Assembly: GCA_947179155.2 (NCBI GenBank)
Contig: OX359275.1
Coordinates: forward strand, 37,940,808 to 38,004,807
Reading direction: 5' to 3'
Length of the DNA: 64,000 nt
Source of the DNA: Hedera helix
Lineage: Eukaryota > Streptophyta > Magnoliopsida > Apiales > Araliaceae
A model generated the notes under the pieces. The model searched no databases. It saw only the letters and a program-made list of their open reading frames with translations, and was not told where the DNA came from. Within the stretch, counting starts at the first letter, position 1. Every line of letters begins with the position of its first letter. Positions 35,964 through 44,375 of this stretch are shown here, one piece after another. Both the position numbers and the translations under genes were made by a program.

Positions 35964-37244
35964 GTATAATAAGTGTATATATGTATGTATAATAAGTAAC
36001 AAAAAAAATACTATAGTGAAGTAGATACTAATTAAAAGCCTTATATGGTGCATTTTGTTTAACAAATAAGAATTTTATGGTGTATTTAGATACGTTTTAA
36101 ATATTAAAAATATAAATTTCAACAATCTTATAATTGTATCAATTATTATAAGATTTTGTCCCATCTTATTAAACTAAATAGTTCACTGTTTGGATAATGT
36201 AAACAAATTTGGACCGATCAGAATCCCTCCCGTGCCAGGCACCAGATTTACAATTGTATTTTATTTATCAATTGTAATTAATATATTTATATTATTAAAT
36301 GTATTCTTAATATTATCTAAATAATGGTAGTGTGATGCTATAAATAATGATGAGAAAATAATGATAAATCAAGACTATTATATCACTTTATTGTTTTAAA
36401 ATTAAAATATATCTCTAATGTTGGACCGAACGAAAAAGAAAATTATATCCGTAATTTTAAAACAAAGAGAGTATTAATTTAAAAAATTATATAATATAAC
36501 TTTAAAATATTATTTTAATCATAATTTATTAAAATAGCTAGACATATAATCTTATCCAACAGTGGTATTTTGTCATATTGAAATTAAATTAAAAAAGAAA
36601 AAGAAAATAAAAAAATCATGAATAAGATATAAAACATAAACAAAATAAAAATATCAATCCATTAAATTTATAAGTCAACTCGATTCAAGACCATCCAAAA
36701 CATCTCAGCTAATTCATACAATAAATTAAAACGTGGTTTGTTTTATTATAATAAGTATAGATAGATTTTTAAACAGTTTTAATCAATTGTGTTCAAACTA
36801 GATTTGATGTGTGTTTTTCTGCGTATCACAGGTGGTGGAGAAAACGAGCTTTATTGAGCAATACAGAACGGAAAGGGTAAGACGGCAGAAGGTAGATTAT
36901 AGTTAAAACTTCTTGTTGTTTAGAAGATACATTACCTGTAGGTAGTATTTAACTGATATGCACTTTTTGTCTTATAGTTGGCAGAAGAAGAAGAAATAAG
37001 GAGGCTTAGAAAGGAGCTTGTTCTGAAAGCTCAACCCATGCCCTATTTTGACAGGCCTTTCATCCCCAGAAGGTAGGTATAACCAGTTGGTACCAACCTT
37101 TAATGACTGACTGACTATATGTGCACATTGAATATGTGCTATTTAATTTTCAGATCAGAGAGGCATCCAACTATACCTAAAGAGCCAAGGTTCCACCTAC
37201 CTCAACATAAGAAGATCAAGAGTTGCATGCATGTCTTGGAGTGA
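18501..37244 (+). CDS. TPX2-like microtubule-associated protein, eight coding exons
   Basis: Coding exons read as 18501-19390, 19504-19555, 19926-20015, 34129-34248, 34597-34695, 36832-36891, 36978-37072 and 37154-37244. Phases are continuous and the joined frame gives 498 residues. The first 300 residues are low-complexity, basic and Ser/Pro-rich, with KKIRERKF and a Cys cluster VACKCNISGKSQKCLC. From about residue 345 a charged helix (EEEFIKKLQERMMEEEKQR), then IPIAQGLPWTTDEPE, VERAEFDHQ, the basic coiled stretch EEEEIRRLRKELV, and MPYFDRPFIPRRSERHP / PKEPRFHLPQHKK mark the C-terminal TPX2 domain of plant TPX2-like proteins. TPX2 binds microtubules and activates Aurora kinase in mitosis; this shorter relative probably binds microtubules, the rest being inference. 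Intron 3 (20016-34128) is 14.1 kb because of nested transposons. TPX2-domain exons are short and all in phase, so the gene looks functional if that intron is spliced. Confidence 0.85.
20092..22972. mobile_element. Long fold-back element (Mutator-like non-autonomous), in intron 3 of the TPX2-like gene
   Basis: A nearly full-length palindrome. The left end GAGTATTTTTGAGGAATAGC pairs with the right end read on the minus strand, GAATATTTTTCAGAAATAGC. Matching inverted blocks continue inward all the way to a centre near 21640: for example 21212-21260 with 22093-22142, 21350-21376 with 21889-21910, and 21548-21581 with 21697-21729. Flanks AGCATCTTAT (20082-20091) and AGCATCGTAT (22973-22982) form a 10-bp target-site duplication with one mismatch, the length typical of Mutator-like elements. 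There is no transposase frame. A 456-bp insertion interrupts the left arm. Confidence 0.7.
20557..21012. mobile_element. 456-bp CCGGT-rich insertion nested in the fold-back element
   Basis: Begins CAATGTTTTCAG and ends GTTTCAAAACATTG, so the outermost nine bases are inverted. The interior is rich in CCGGT/ACCGG words (ACCGGTTATCG, TCGAACCGGTGG, ACCGGTCCGA). A 24-bp direct repeat flanks it (20522-20545 and 21014-21037), longer than a normal DNA-transposon duplication. It may instead reflect a tandem copy already present, because the right arm carries the equivalent word twice (near 22380 and 22560). The family is uncertain. Confidence 0.5.
23198..26448 (-). repeat. 3' LTR of element 1
   Basis: 3,251 bp. 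It contains a TATA box (CTATAAATAG on the minus strand, 25524-25533), three GTTATTCACCAA..CCGTAAGGTTATTC units (24540-24740) and more CCTTACCRTAGTAAGTT units (24840-25070) than the partner LTR. Confidence 0.95.
26444..28513 (-). pseudogene. Element 1 pol remnant: RNase H, integrase, chromodomain-like tail
   Basis: The frame starts just after the reverse-transcriptase deletion. RNase H shows YSDASGKGLGCVL and TDHKSLKYFF. The integrase zinc domain shows HPGGTKMYRDLRHTFWW then CLTC. The DDE core shows DFVTGLPK, SDRDPRF and DGQSERTIQTLED. The tail with RFVGPFEIL and VLWRNQDIEEMTWE resembles the chromodomain-like tail of Tekay/Del chromoviruses. A nonsense codon at 27062-27064 (TGG to TAG compared with element 2) splits the frame after CRSPVC. 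The product cannot act as an intact polyprotein. Confidence 0.88.
28533..29333 (-). pseudogene. Element 1 protease remnant and junction of the RT deletion
   Basis: Carries the retroviral-type aspartic protease core, but the catalytic DTGS reads LDIGSIHSF here, so the active-site Thr is lost. A stop follows KSCLV, then the frame resumes and reaches EFDVILGIDWL, which lies between protease and reverse transcriptase in this class. The frame stops just before the RT deletion junction at about 28480-28510. Confidence 0.8.
29167..29767 (-). pseudogene. Element 1 5' internal frame, gag position, not recognisable as gag
   Basis: Corresponds to the 202-residue frame of element 2 (48648-49256). The start codon is present at 29767, but an 8-nt deletion relative to element 2 just downstream shifts the frame. 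No CCHC zinc knuckle and no capsid-like helices are evident. Confidence 0.6.
29968..33169 (-). repeat. 5' LTR of element 1
   Basis: 3,202 bp, nearly identical to 23198-26448. It has four GTTATTCACC..GTAAGGTTATTC units (31320-31575) but lacks about 120 bp of the CCTTACC-type units. The TATA box on the minus strand is at 32245-32254. Confidence 0.95.
33175..34100. repeat. Older element split by element 1, flanked by direct repeats of about 110 bp
   Basis: The left repeat is 23140-23197 continued at 33175-33212, with element 1 inserted inside it. The right repeat is about 34005-34095. Shared words are GACACCAAG, TATG..GTG, AATAATAT and GATTYTARAATAATTTTCTAAC. The 800 bp between them is non-coding. 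A size of about 1 kb with short direct terminal repeats fits a TRIM-like element, but the repeats are diverged and I see no clear primer-binding site. Confidence 0.4.
35190..35380. mobile_element. Stowaway-like MITE, copy A
   Basis: Left end CTCCCTCAATTTCAAAATA is inverted as TATTTTGAAATGGATGAAG, flanked by TA, as in Tc1/mariner-type Stowaway MITEs. It lies in intron 5 of the TPX2-like gene (34696-36831). Confidence 0.65.
35383..35462. repeat. (TA)n microsatellite A
   Basis: About 40 TA units directly after MITE copy A, followed by GTGTATATATGTGTG-type sequence. Confidence 0.95.
35690..35886. mobile_element. Stowaway-like MITE, copy B (tandem duplicate)
   Basis: Begins CTCCCTCCATTTCAAAATA and ends TATTTTGAAATGAATGAA. 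Sequence upstream (TTTAGTCTAAAAAATATTAA) and downstream (TGTATAATAAGTAACAAA) is also shared with copy A. The whole segment of about 500 bp was therefore duplicated in tandem, rather than two independent insertions occurring. Confidence 0.65.
35890..35953. repeat. (TG)n(TA)n microsatellite B
   Basis: Compound TG then TA repeat at the same relative position as microsatellite A in the duplicated segment. Confidence 0.95.
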
Positions 37245-39056
37245 CAACTTGTACGCGCATTGAGACCTGTGAGATGAACGAAATCAAGTTAACTTTTAGG
37301 GCCAGGCGCAACTATATAGCTCAGAGGAAGTTTATGGCAATTGCCATAGCTCTAGGATATCCAATCTTGGTAGTTATGACATGTCCCATTTTCGGATATC
37401 TCGATTTAGGTGCTTAGACGACTAAAGAAGCTCCAAAGGGATGTTACTTGGGAGTTGGGGCAACTCAATAGCGGACAGGAAGTATTTCAAAAAGAACATT
37501 TTTGATCTATTAAGAAGGATATACGACTGAAGAAGTTAGTTGATATAAATATAGATCAATTTTTGGGCAAGGTGGTTAACAACTAGATTGTGGGTTGTGG
37601 AGTGGTTAACATATACCACTCTGTGACACCTCAACCGAAATCCCTCTGTTGGGTTATTTTTACATTTTAGACTTGTTCAAAAAATGTATCCGCTGGCTTT
37701 ACCAGCAAAAAAAAGAAAGAGTATGGTCTCACTTTATTTGTATTTTACAAATGAGATAAGGCCATATTCTTTTGTCTCAGTAAATTTTGAGGGTAAGTAT
37801 AGAAGCATCCTTTCACAAAACACATCTTAACTTATAATAATAATAATAATAATATTTAAGATCCTTGATAGTTTTCTTTTTGCCAAAACAACTGACGTTA
37901 TAACAATTGAATGTTTGAGCGTACGTAACTCTAGAAATAGTCTACCTCTCACAAGCTTAAAACACATCTTACAAAGCTGTTTCTAGCTCTTATATAAATT
38001 AAAATTGAATTATTTATAAGTGAGTCAGTCTTACTTAATGCATATTACAAAGAATAAGTTTATAAATACAAATTTTATTTATAATATTAAAAAATAAAAT
38101 CTCACACAAATTTTCGTATCAAATCTTACTTTTTAATTATTTAAATATAAGTTTATATTTGAGTTTATGCATTTAAACATATTATATTAAAAATAGTCTA
38201 ACTTAGTATAAAAATAGTCGAATTGACCCACAATGTAACATCAAATAAAGGCGAGGGCTGTTATGATCTCAACAAAAGCCCATTCCAAAAGCTAGTATTT
38301 AGGGAAAGAGAATATTGCCCATTCAATCGATGTACACTGGCCCCCAGCCATAAAATCATAACAAGCCCCCAAACTTTTGTACTGACATCCATCATAGCTT
38401 TAATGAAATATGATAATTGGATATAAATGCTATAATTGCATCTTCCAATAATACTCTCACTTATAATCAAAAATAAAATAAAATAAAGGTGGAATGACCA
38501 TTTTTTTGACTTAGTCAATCAAATTGGATGGAAATTTTTGCGTGTTGTATGAAATATTAGAACATGAAACCATTTTCAAAACTCAACCCAAGAAATTCAT
38601 TAATCCAAACCAATTGGGATAAATTGAAAATGAACCTCAGATGTAAGTGAAGAAGTACAATGGCAATGCGAAAACTAACAGTTAAAACAAATAAAATGCA
38701 AAAAAACAATAATAATAATAATAATAATAATAAAATACAAGGAAAATAATAAATAACACCCACATCTAAAAATGTACTTACACACATCTATCTATTATAT
38801 AATTATATAAAGTAAAAAGGATAGGGTGATTTATCAATTGGCCTCGGTTTGTTTTGGTTCTTTTCTCATTTCCCTTTTTCTTCTCTTTTTCTTATCCCAC
38901 GTCTCTATCTTCCCATTATCCCAAAATTTTTATATCGTTAGTTTTACTTTTAATATTAAAAAGTAATTATAGTAACACGTAAGTTTGTTACTTGTAATTT
39001 TTATATGATTACTTTTATTTTAAATATTTAAAAAAAAATATCAGGCGTATAAGTGT
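37245..39056. other. Intergenic downstream of the TPX2-like gene
   Basis: 3' UTR of the TPX2-like gene, then AT-rich DNA with short AAT runs (37838-37856, 38707-38731). No open frame resembles a known protein; the frames at 37223, 38223, 38261 and 38557 are short and unsupported. Confidence 0.6.
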
Positions 39057-39061
39057 GTGCC

Positions 39062-39337
39062 GATTGGGAATCTTGGTCTTGATGTAACTAGAGTGTGTAT
39101 TGGATAAATTAGTATTTAAAAAATAAAAGACTGAGATTAGAATAATAGTAGAGGAGAATGGAAGACTATGATTTATTTGATATATAAGGTATTAGTTATA
39201 TTTATAAGAGACTTCGTTTTGTAGTGAAATGGATTATCAATTAAATGAATAAATTTTTTTTTTTCCAATCTATCATTCTTCTACTCTTATCTCTTATTTT
39301 CTGGAGTTAATGTAAGAGACTACAATTTATTGCTACA
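39062..39337 (+). repeat. 5' LTR of element 3
   Basis: 276 bp. Shares with 42393-42659 the words CTTGRTGTAACTAGARTGTG, GAAATGGATTATCAAT and TACAATTTATTGCTACA-like ends, with scattered substitutions and small indels. Confidence 0.85.
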
Positions 39338-39348
39338 TTGGTGCTTTC

Positions 39349-39935
39349 ATTGAGAGTGCTCCAATGGCCTATCACAATTTTATCAAGGCAATTTTTGCCC
39401 AATTTGCAGATCAATTTTGTGCTGCCATGACCATGGTTGTACAGGAGGTTATGCAATAAACTCGTCACACTCCTTGTATAGAGCAAAATACTGAAAATCA
39501 GATGAAGAATCAAGGTCAACCCAAACTTGTTACAGGACAGCATCAATTGCAAATCTGTGTAGCTGATGAACGATGACAGGAGAGTAAAATTGATTCTCCC
39601 GACTATGTTGATGGCGATCCAATAGTGTTACAAACCCATATTCAATTTAGCTCTTCATCATATGAGGATCCAGGCACACAATTCTTTAACCTCATACAAA
39701 CCACATCGATAGCTGATTATGAGATACAATTTCAATTACTAGCCACTCAAATCTATGGGTTAAGTGAGTTTATTGACGAGTCGCTTCATTAATGGTCTAA
39801 AAGACGAGATTCAATGTGAAGTTTTTGCTGCCAGACTATAATTTGCATCATGCCATTAGTTTAGCTAAACTTTGTGAAAAGAAGCTATTAGATACAGAGA
39901 TAACTCAGATGAGTCCCAAACATGCTACATTATTG
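39349..39935 (+). pseudogene. Gypsy-type gag remnant in element 3
   Basis: Translating across frameshifts gives EDPGTQFFNLIQ, DYEIQFQLLATQIYGLSE, then in a shifted frame SRFINGLKDEIQCEV and ISLAKLCEKKLLD. This order matches the capsid region of plant Ty3/gypsy Gag proteins. Several stops and at least two frameshifts are present. It is probably the element's own gene rather than captured DNA. Confidence 0.65.
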
Positions 39936-39957
39936 AATACTCTGGATAATTGCCTAC

Positions 39958-40640
39958 TGTGTGCTCGATGAAATTCCTAGAAGAGATAAGTGGTCCAAGA
40001 GAGTTCTAATTTGTGGTTACACCCAAGGAAAGGACTGCATATGTGTGTCAACGAAAACCATGGAGTCAGAATATTATGATCTAGATGATGCAATTGTGGA
40101 GTTTGAAGAGGAAAAAGGCTATCAAAATCAACTTAATATGCGGCCAGATGGTGATTCATTTGCTTTTGAGGTAGGAGATCATTAGGGTCTGTTAGTGAAA
40201 TTAGAAGATCTAAGCCCACTAAATTTTCAAGTATTGGATCGCGCTAAGGTAAATTCTCGTCCAAGATGTGATTTCTCAGTCCTTAACTTGGCAGGCAACA
40301 TAGCAGCAGGGGAGTTCTTTGCAAATGAAAAAGATATTAGTGTTGCTTTTGCTGGAGAGCTTAATGGTGGTGATCAACTGTATAAATTTGTAAAGCAAGA
40401 TGACTACAAATATTGAACTCAAACCAAAGCCAGCAGATGGAAATCTATCTAGGGAAGTGATCCAAGAAACTAGAGTTAAATTTGGAAATGAAAAGGAAGC
40501 CCCAGACACTGAGACAACAGAACGAGAGCCAAACATGAAGACTGCTGAAAATTCTAAAAATCCAGCATGTGAAGCAACTGGATACCAGGTACAAAACCAA
40601 GAAAAACTGAGCAAACCCCAGAAGGAGTGACCTCTTGAAA
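39958..40640 (+). pseudogene. Unrecognised coding-like block in element 3
   Basis: Three consecutive open stretches: 39961-40185, 40195-40416, and 40400-40630 in another frame. They are separated by single stops or small shifts and read like one acidic protein (ESEYYDLDDAIVEFEEEKG, DFSVLNLAGNIAAGEFF, SVAFAGELNGGDQLYKFVKQ, LKPKPADGNLSREVIQET). I do not recognise the family. Continuous coding character beside three identifiable host fragments suggests another captured gene. Confidence 0.5.
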
Positions 40641-40689
40641 AGGTTATTATAGAAACTAAGGATGCTAATGACTTAACCTTCCCTTACCC

Positions 40690-41065
40690 AAAAAGGCCTA
40701 AAAGTCATAGAGGACAATGCAACATATCGTATCAAATGTGATGTTGTCATTGTTGGTTCTGGTTGTGGAGGAGGAATTGCAGATGCAATTCTTGCAAGTT
40801 CTGGTCAAAAAGTTGTTGTTCTTGAGAAAGGAAATTACTTTGTGCCACAAGATTATTCCTCCATCGAAGGACCCTCAATGAATGAACTATATGAATCAGG
40901 TGGGGTTTTATCAACAGTTGATGGAAATGTACAGATTATAGTAGGATCAACAGTTGGAGGTGGCTCAGCTGTGAATTGGTCAGCTTCACTTAGAACCCCG
41001 GATTATATGTTCTCAAGAATTGGGATGTGGATTAAAAACTACCAATATTTGGGAGCTCAGATTAT
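40690..41065 (+). pseudogene. Captured fragment of long-chain-alcohol oxidase (FAO)
   Basis: One frame reads KCDVVIVGSGCGGGIADA, the FAD-binding GxGxxG region, then SSGQKVVVLEKGNYFVPQDY, GPSMNELYESGGVLSTVDG and GSTVGGGSAVNWSASLRTPD, all highly characteristic of plant membrane-bound FAO flavoproteins that oxidise long-chain fatty alcohols. About 120 residues of a protein of roughly 750 are present. After RTPDY the frame shifts, and a further short match LPIFGSSDYQ follows, then the transportin piece begins. It cannot encode a working oxidase. Confidence 0.85.
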
Positions 41066-42066
41066 CAAGATGGCCATGAACAATTTGATAAAGTACTTAT
41101 GGGTAATTTTGGATAATAACAAACGGGTGTAAGAGACTGCTTGTTTAGCTTTCGCAACTTTTGAAGAGGAAGCTGCAAAAGAGTTGTCGCCACAATTGGA
41201 TATTATTCTGCAACACTTGCTGTGTACATTTAAGAAATATTAGAGGCAAAATCTAAGAATCGAGTATGATGCAATTAGAACTTTGGCAGATGCTGTTGGA
41301 GGGGAATTGAATCAGCAAATGCATCTTGACATCCTTATTCCACCATTAATTGCAAAATGGCAACAACTGTCAAATGCAGACAAAAACCTTTTCCCACTGT
41401 TGGAGTGTTTTACTTCAATAGCATAGACATTAGGTACTGGATTCTCTCAATTTGCTCAGCCTGTATTCCAGAGGTGCATTGACATCATCTAGACTCAACA
41501 TCTAGCCAAGGTTGATCATTCTTTTGTTGGCGTTCAGTATGATAAAGAATTTGTTGTTTGCTCTTTGGATCTTTTATCTACACGAACGGAAGGTATTGGA
41601 AGTGGGATAGAGAGTTTGGTTTCACAAAGTAATTTAAGCGACCTACTTCTGCAATGTTGCAGGGATGATGTTCTGGATATCCAGCAGAGTGCCTTTGCAC
41701 TGCTTGGAGAACTTGCAAGAGTTTGTCCTATTCCTTTGCACCCTCGGTTGCCTGAATTTCTTGATGTTGCTATTAAGCAACTAAACACTTCGAAGCTGAA
41801 AGAAAATGTCTAATGTTTGTTGGGCAATTAAAGAATTAGCAATCAAGGTTCGTCAAGAAATTTCTCCTATAGTAATGACAGTGATATCATCATCCTTAGT
41901 TCTAATACTTCAACATGTTGAGGGGCTCAACAAATCACTCATTGAAAACAGTTCCATCACCCTCGGTAGACTCGCATGGGTTTGTCCAGAGTTTGTATCA
42001 CCGCATATGGACCACTTCATACAATCCTGGTGTCTTGCCCTATTTGTGATACGCGATGATATTGAG
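41066..42066 (+). pseudogene. Captured fragment of transportin-1 (importin beta-2), intronless
   Basis: Begins GHEQFDKVLMG and runs about 330 codons through NNKRV, AFATFEEEAAKEL, NLRIEYDAIRTLADAVGGEL, LIAKWQQLSNADKNLFPLLE, EFVVCSLDLLS, SAFALLGELARVCP, CWAIKELAIKVRQEISPIV, NSSITLGRLAWVCPEFVSPH and RDDIEK. This is the HEAT-repeat C-terminal half of the nuclear import receptor for PY-NLS cargo. There is no trace of an intron across the stretch, although plant transportin genes are intron-rich, so it came from spliced RNA. Four in-frame stops fall where Gln is expected, and there is a small deletion near 41806. Confidence 0.88.
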
Positions 42067-42161
42067 AAGGCAAAGTCTAAAGGGGTATCTTTTTTGCTCC
42101 CTTCTAATGTGGTTATTGCTGACAAGTTTGCTCCTGATGTTAACAACAAGATAGTTCCAAT
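42064..42161 (+). pseudogene. Captured fragment of phosphoglycerate kinase
   Basis: Continues in frame from the transportin piece: EKAKSKGVSFLLPSNVVIAD then KFAPDVNNKIVP, the plant phosphoglycerate-kinase segment just before the nucleotide-binding domain. About 32 residues, uninterrupted. Downstream to 42392 I recognise nothing apart from the retroelement's own 3' end. Confidence 0.8.
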
Positions 42162-42392
42162 AATTTTGATAGCTATGAGGAATGGAAATTTGGTCGTACA
42201 ACCTTCTCCAAGCAACATGAAAAAAGTTCTTTTTGATGGACTTTTGCGTCCCATTATAGGTTGTCCAATTTTTGGTGTTTCACAAAAGCATTAAATGAAT
42301 GGGATGCTGAAGTTTATAACCAGAATATTCAAGTAAGGAACCTTCATTTTTATCCACGTTGAGGACAATGTGATTTTTGAAGAGCGGGATAT

Positions 42393-42659
42393 TGTTAGGA
42401 ATCATGATCTTGGTGTAACTAGAATGTGTATTTGGTAAATTAGTATTAGTAAAATAAAGGGCTGAGATTAGAACAGTAGTAAAGAAGAATGAAAGACTAT
42501 GATTTATTTGGTATTAGTTATACCTATAAGAGGCTTCGTTTTGTACTGAAATGGATTATCAATGAAATGAATTAAAATCTTCTTCTCCAAGCTATCATTC
42601 TTTTACTCTTTACCCTTATTTTCTAGAGTCATTGTACGGGACTATAATTTTTTGCTACA
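42393..42659 (+). repeat. 3' LTR of element 3
   Basis: 267 bp direct repeat of the 5' LTR, with canonical TG start and CA end. Divergence between the two LTRs is clearly higher than in elements 1 and 2, so this insertion is older. Confidence 0.85.
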
Positions 42660-42664
42660 GTGCC

Positions 42665-43282
42665 CAATAAAACTAGTTCATATAATCAAAAGCTAAGACC
42701 GTAAACAAATTGAGGGAAAAAAAGGGAGAAAACGGGGAGGGTAACATAAGGAAGGGATGAAACCATCCCAAAAAAATATACCGAAAATATGATGCAAATG
42801 ACTTGCACTAAACCAATTATTAAATTCTCATTTCAAATAATGGGATACCTTACCTGCAGCTTGAAACTGAGAAATTTCAGCACACAAGGGCTCTTTTTTT
42901 TATTTTTTATTTTTTATTTTTGGGTTCTACAGCACAAGGGCTCCACCACCCCAAAATAAAACAAGTTTAATGTCAACTATGCTTCACTCAGTCCCTACGA
43001 ACACGATGCCAGAAACACATCTGTTACTTAAAAAATAAAGGTACGGACATCCTCGCTAGCTTATTTAACTTAATGTACAAATTCTTGCAGTTTGTAGCAT
43101 TGCCTGAATTCGATCAACTTCTGATTTTAATGTCCAATAAGCCATAATTCAAACTGGACATCGCATTTCAATATGCACTCTTTTAAATGACAAAACTTTC
43201 GTAGTCCATTTTCAAATGACTGGAAGCAAAAGTGGAATACAGCATAAGCTTAAAAATAAACTTCATAATTTAAAGCAAACAC
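42665..43282. other. Downstream region of the small minus-strand gene
   Basis: Contains a candidate splice donor on the minus strand: AATTTCTCAGTTTCAAGCTG ending CAG/GTAAGG near 42856. It could close a second exon of the gene at 43283-43495, but I cannot place its start. An A-rich insertion with duplicated flanks interrupts it. Confidence 0.4.
42894..42929 (-). mobile_element. Short A-rich insertion with duplicated flanks
   Basis: On the minus strand, TAGAACCC followed by an AAAAAT-rich tail, about 36 nt, lies between GAGCCCTTGTGCTG (42930-42943) and GAGCCCTTGTGTGCTG (42878-42893). A poly(A)-like tail plus a 14-bp flanking duplication resembles a severely 5'-truncated retroposed sequence. 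Confidence 0.4.
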
Positions 43283-43495
43283 TCACACGTAAGAGACATC
43301 AGTGGCTTGAAGTAAACTAGCAATTTTGCTAGCCTGATTAGCAACATTATTTTGATTCAACGATCTCGAGCCACTTGACTCATCGGAATACCGAATCTCC
43401 TGATCAAGCCCACAGCAAAGCACCGGCAAGAACTGAGCAACGTCGGAATGGACCGTACGGCTGATGCCGCGTGGAACTCCGCCGGAATTCGACAT
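43283..43495 (-). CDS. Small conserved-looking protein, first exon or whole gene; function unknown
   Basis: Starts at ATG 43495. The 70-residue frame reads MSNSGGVPRGISR, DVAQFLPVLCCGLDQEIRYS, SLNQNNVANQASKIASLLQA and TDVSYV. Codon use and composition look like a real protein, and the upstream region (43500-43800) is GA-rich and leader-like. The frame ends TAC/GTGTGAGT, which is also a good splice donor, so the gene may continue into exons downstream (lower coordinates). I do not recognise the family. Element 3 sits 620 bases downstream and may have inserted in or near the rest of the gene. Confidence 0.6.
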   Translation of the reverse strand: MSNSGGVPRGISRTVHSDVAQFLPVLCCGLDQEIRYSDESSGSRSLNQNNVANQASKIASLLQATDVSYV

Positions 43496-44375
43496 AGAAT
43501 TAGTTACTCATTCATCAAGACGCGGTGTTCGAAAAATTATGAACACCACCTGATACTTGAAATGCATAAATCTAGTGAACAGAATTAGGGTTCTAGGAGA
43601 GAGAAAATTGAGATTTCAGTGTTTACGAATGGAGAAACGGGAGAATGAAAGAAAGGACAAATGGCGGGGAAAGAAAAAATGGGGAATTCTAAACACTTGC
43701 AGATGGTGGTGTCGGGCGGTTGGGGTGGGACCTCGGTTTCAGAACAGTGGAATATAGTCCTCCTTCTCAAGTTACAAGTATGCCCCTGTTAGCTGTTCCT
43801 TTGTCGTCGAAGCATAAAAGCTTGTTAGAGAATCTGTTATGATTTCTTGAAATTAATTAGAGAAAGGTTTCCTTTACCCACCAACTTAAATTATTTATTT
43901 ATTTGTATAAATTCAAGTAATTATTTGTTAGAGAATCTGTTATGATTTCTTGAAATTATTTATTGTGATAATCTACTACTTTTGAAAGTGATAATGTGTC
44001 TTACACCCACTTAAATATTTTGTTTATTCATAAAAAAATTACGCAATTAGATTATTATAATAAGCACTTGTTTACTTTTCAAATGGAAATGGATATTTTA
44101 TCTGTAAAAAAATATATTTTTGCAAAATTCTTCTCACGTGACTAGTCAATAGAACTTCTATTTATATGGGTGAGACATGGTAAAAATATCAATTTTTTCT
44201 TGTGAAAAATAATAATTATCTTTCCATAATACCCAACGAATAAGTTTTATGCTTTAATGTAAGAAATCTCTTTAAGTTTAAAAGTTATACACCCTAATTT
44301 TTATAATTACGCGTTTATAATATTTAACACATTTAATTTTTTAAAATAATCAACCAATAACTTGATGCCTCCAGA
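43496..44375. other. Intergenic and probable promoter
   Basis: Leader and promoter of the small minus-strand gene, followed by AT-rich DNA. A 27-base word, GTTAGAGAATCTGTTATGAT followed by TTCTTGA, occurs twice (43826-43852 and 43927-43953). No coding signal. Confidence 0.6.

Larger units (their letters stand above)
39062..42659 (+). mobile_element. Element 3: small LTR retroelement carrying captured host-gene cDNA
   Basis: 3,598 bp. LTRs are 39062-39337 and 42393-42659. The right one begins TGTTAGGAATCATG; the left is diverged at its first bases. Both end TTGCTACA. Target-site duplication GTGCC is perfect (39057-39061 and 42660-42664). Next to the left LTR, TTGGTGCTTTCATTGAGAG is in primer-binding-site position; before the right LTR, GAAGAGCGGGATAT is purine-rich. 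Internal order: gag remnant, an unrecognised coding-like block, then pieces of long-chain-alcohol oxidase, transportin-1 and phosphoglycerate kinase, all plus strand. There is no pol. Stops and frameshifts show it is old and non-coding now. Confidence 0.8.

Noticed and set aside
35361..36065. Open frames of repeated Tyr-Ile codons
   Set aside because: Translation of TA microsatellites; the same applies to frames at 15777-15977 and 63274-63647.
37223..37417. 64-codon frame after the TPX2-like gene
   Set aside because: Overlaps the last coding exon in another frame and runs into the 3' UTR; no family resemblance.
40690..42294. A genuine FAO or transportin gene
   Set aside because: Only fragments, with stops and frame changes, fused to each other and enclosed by LTRs and a target duplication.
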